NCBI GenBank assembly: GCA_043804035.1
Contig: JAZDJJ010000165.1
Coordinates: 1-5,412, forward strand
Length of the DNA: 5,412 bases
Direction of reading: 5' to 3'
Origin: JAZDJJ01 sp043804035
Lineage (GTDB): Bacteria; Bacteroidota; Bacteroidia; Palsa-948
In this document: positions 5,250 to 5,412 of the stretch, in pieces
Numbering within the stretch: position 1 is the stretch's first letter
Layout: each line of letters begins with the position of its first letter
The notes under the pieces: generated by a model
What the model was told of the DNA's origin: nothing
Databases searched by the model: none
What the model saw: only the letters and a program-made list of their open reading frames with translations
Made by a program: the position numbers and the translations under genes

Positions 5250-5412
5250 CACTGTTGTCCGACTAAACTTAAAAACAGTACCTTTTCTCATATGAAACAT
5301 TCATGAGTCCACTCTAAAAAGGCAATTTTCAGATTAAGGCGAATCGCCATTTTTCTCCGCTAAGCAACCATTGAACTATGCAACGGATAAAAAAAGTTAG
5401 TTCTTTTGCAAA
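5250..5412. other. Right flank without a recognisable gene; possible further element end
   Basis: CACTGTTGTCCGACTAAACT at 5250-5269 has the look of an insertion-sequence terminus and starts abruptly after the IS3-like scrap. ACTGTT (5251-5256) pairs with AACAGT (5274-5279) as a weak inverted repeat, ATGAA-ACA-TTCAT (within 5293-5306) is a small hairpin, and GGCGAATCGCC (5338-5348) is palindromic. On the minus strand, 27 codons are open from the edge to a TGA at 5331-5329 and could be a transposase C-terminus, but I do not recognise them. On the plus strand an ATG at 5378 opens 11 codons (MQRIKKVSSFA) to the edge. Neither is supported as a gene, and no convincing terminator for metF is seen. 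Confidence 0.3.

Noticed and set aside
5329..5412. 27-codon minus-strand open stretch as a transposase C-terminus
   Set aside because: An open stretch this short at a window edge is expected by chance and I do not recognise the sequence.

Overview
The window is AT-rich chromosomal DNA, most likely from a member of the Bacteroidota. The pointers are the promoter boxes (TAnnTTTG at -7, with TTTG about 19 bp upstream in one case), the absence of usable Shine-Dalgarno sites before the genes, A-rich codon use, and insertion-sequence ends that look like Bacteroidota elements. A genus cannot be named from the sequence.

Layout. Positions 1-462 contain no intact gene. They hold a stack of truncated insertion-sequence left ends, all pointing leftwards: an IS1-like end with the start of insA (1-141), an ISL3-like end with a transposase N-terminus (142-280), an 18-bp terminal-repeat scrap (281-298), and a second IS1-like end with a broken zinc-ribbon gene (299-462). 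The outermost end stops 24 bp before metH. A consensus-grade outward promoter lies inside it and could now drive metH.

Positions 487-4156 encode cobalamin-dependent methionine synthase (MetH) with all four modules in the Escherichia coli order. The gene is split by a single frameshift in an A12/A9-rich linker (2690-2726), exactly between the cobalamin cap helices and the cobalamin-binding Rossmann domain. Removing one A (or adding two) restores a protein of about 1222 residues, against 1227 in E. coli. Whether this is a recent mutation, a sequencing error or a site of polymerase slippage is the main open question.

Positions 4254-5207 encode an intact methylenetetrahydrofolate reductase (MetF). 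MetF makes 5-methyltetrahydrofolate, which MetH uses to methylate homocysteine to methionine, so the pair is a functional unit of one-carbon and methionine metabolism.

The 3' ends of both metH and metF abut the same ~30-bp motif in direct orientation (4141-4170 and 5206-5234), which looks like the end of an IS3-like element. At metH this motif supplies the last codons and the stop. The right flank (5250-5412) has no recognisable gene and probably starts with another element end. No wholly new system is evident. The interest lies in the possibly slippage-dependent metH and in how closely mobile-element debris encloses the metH-metF pair.
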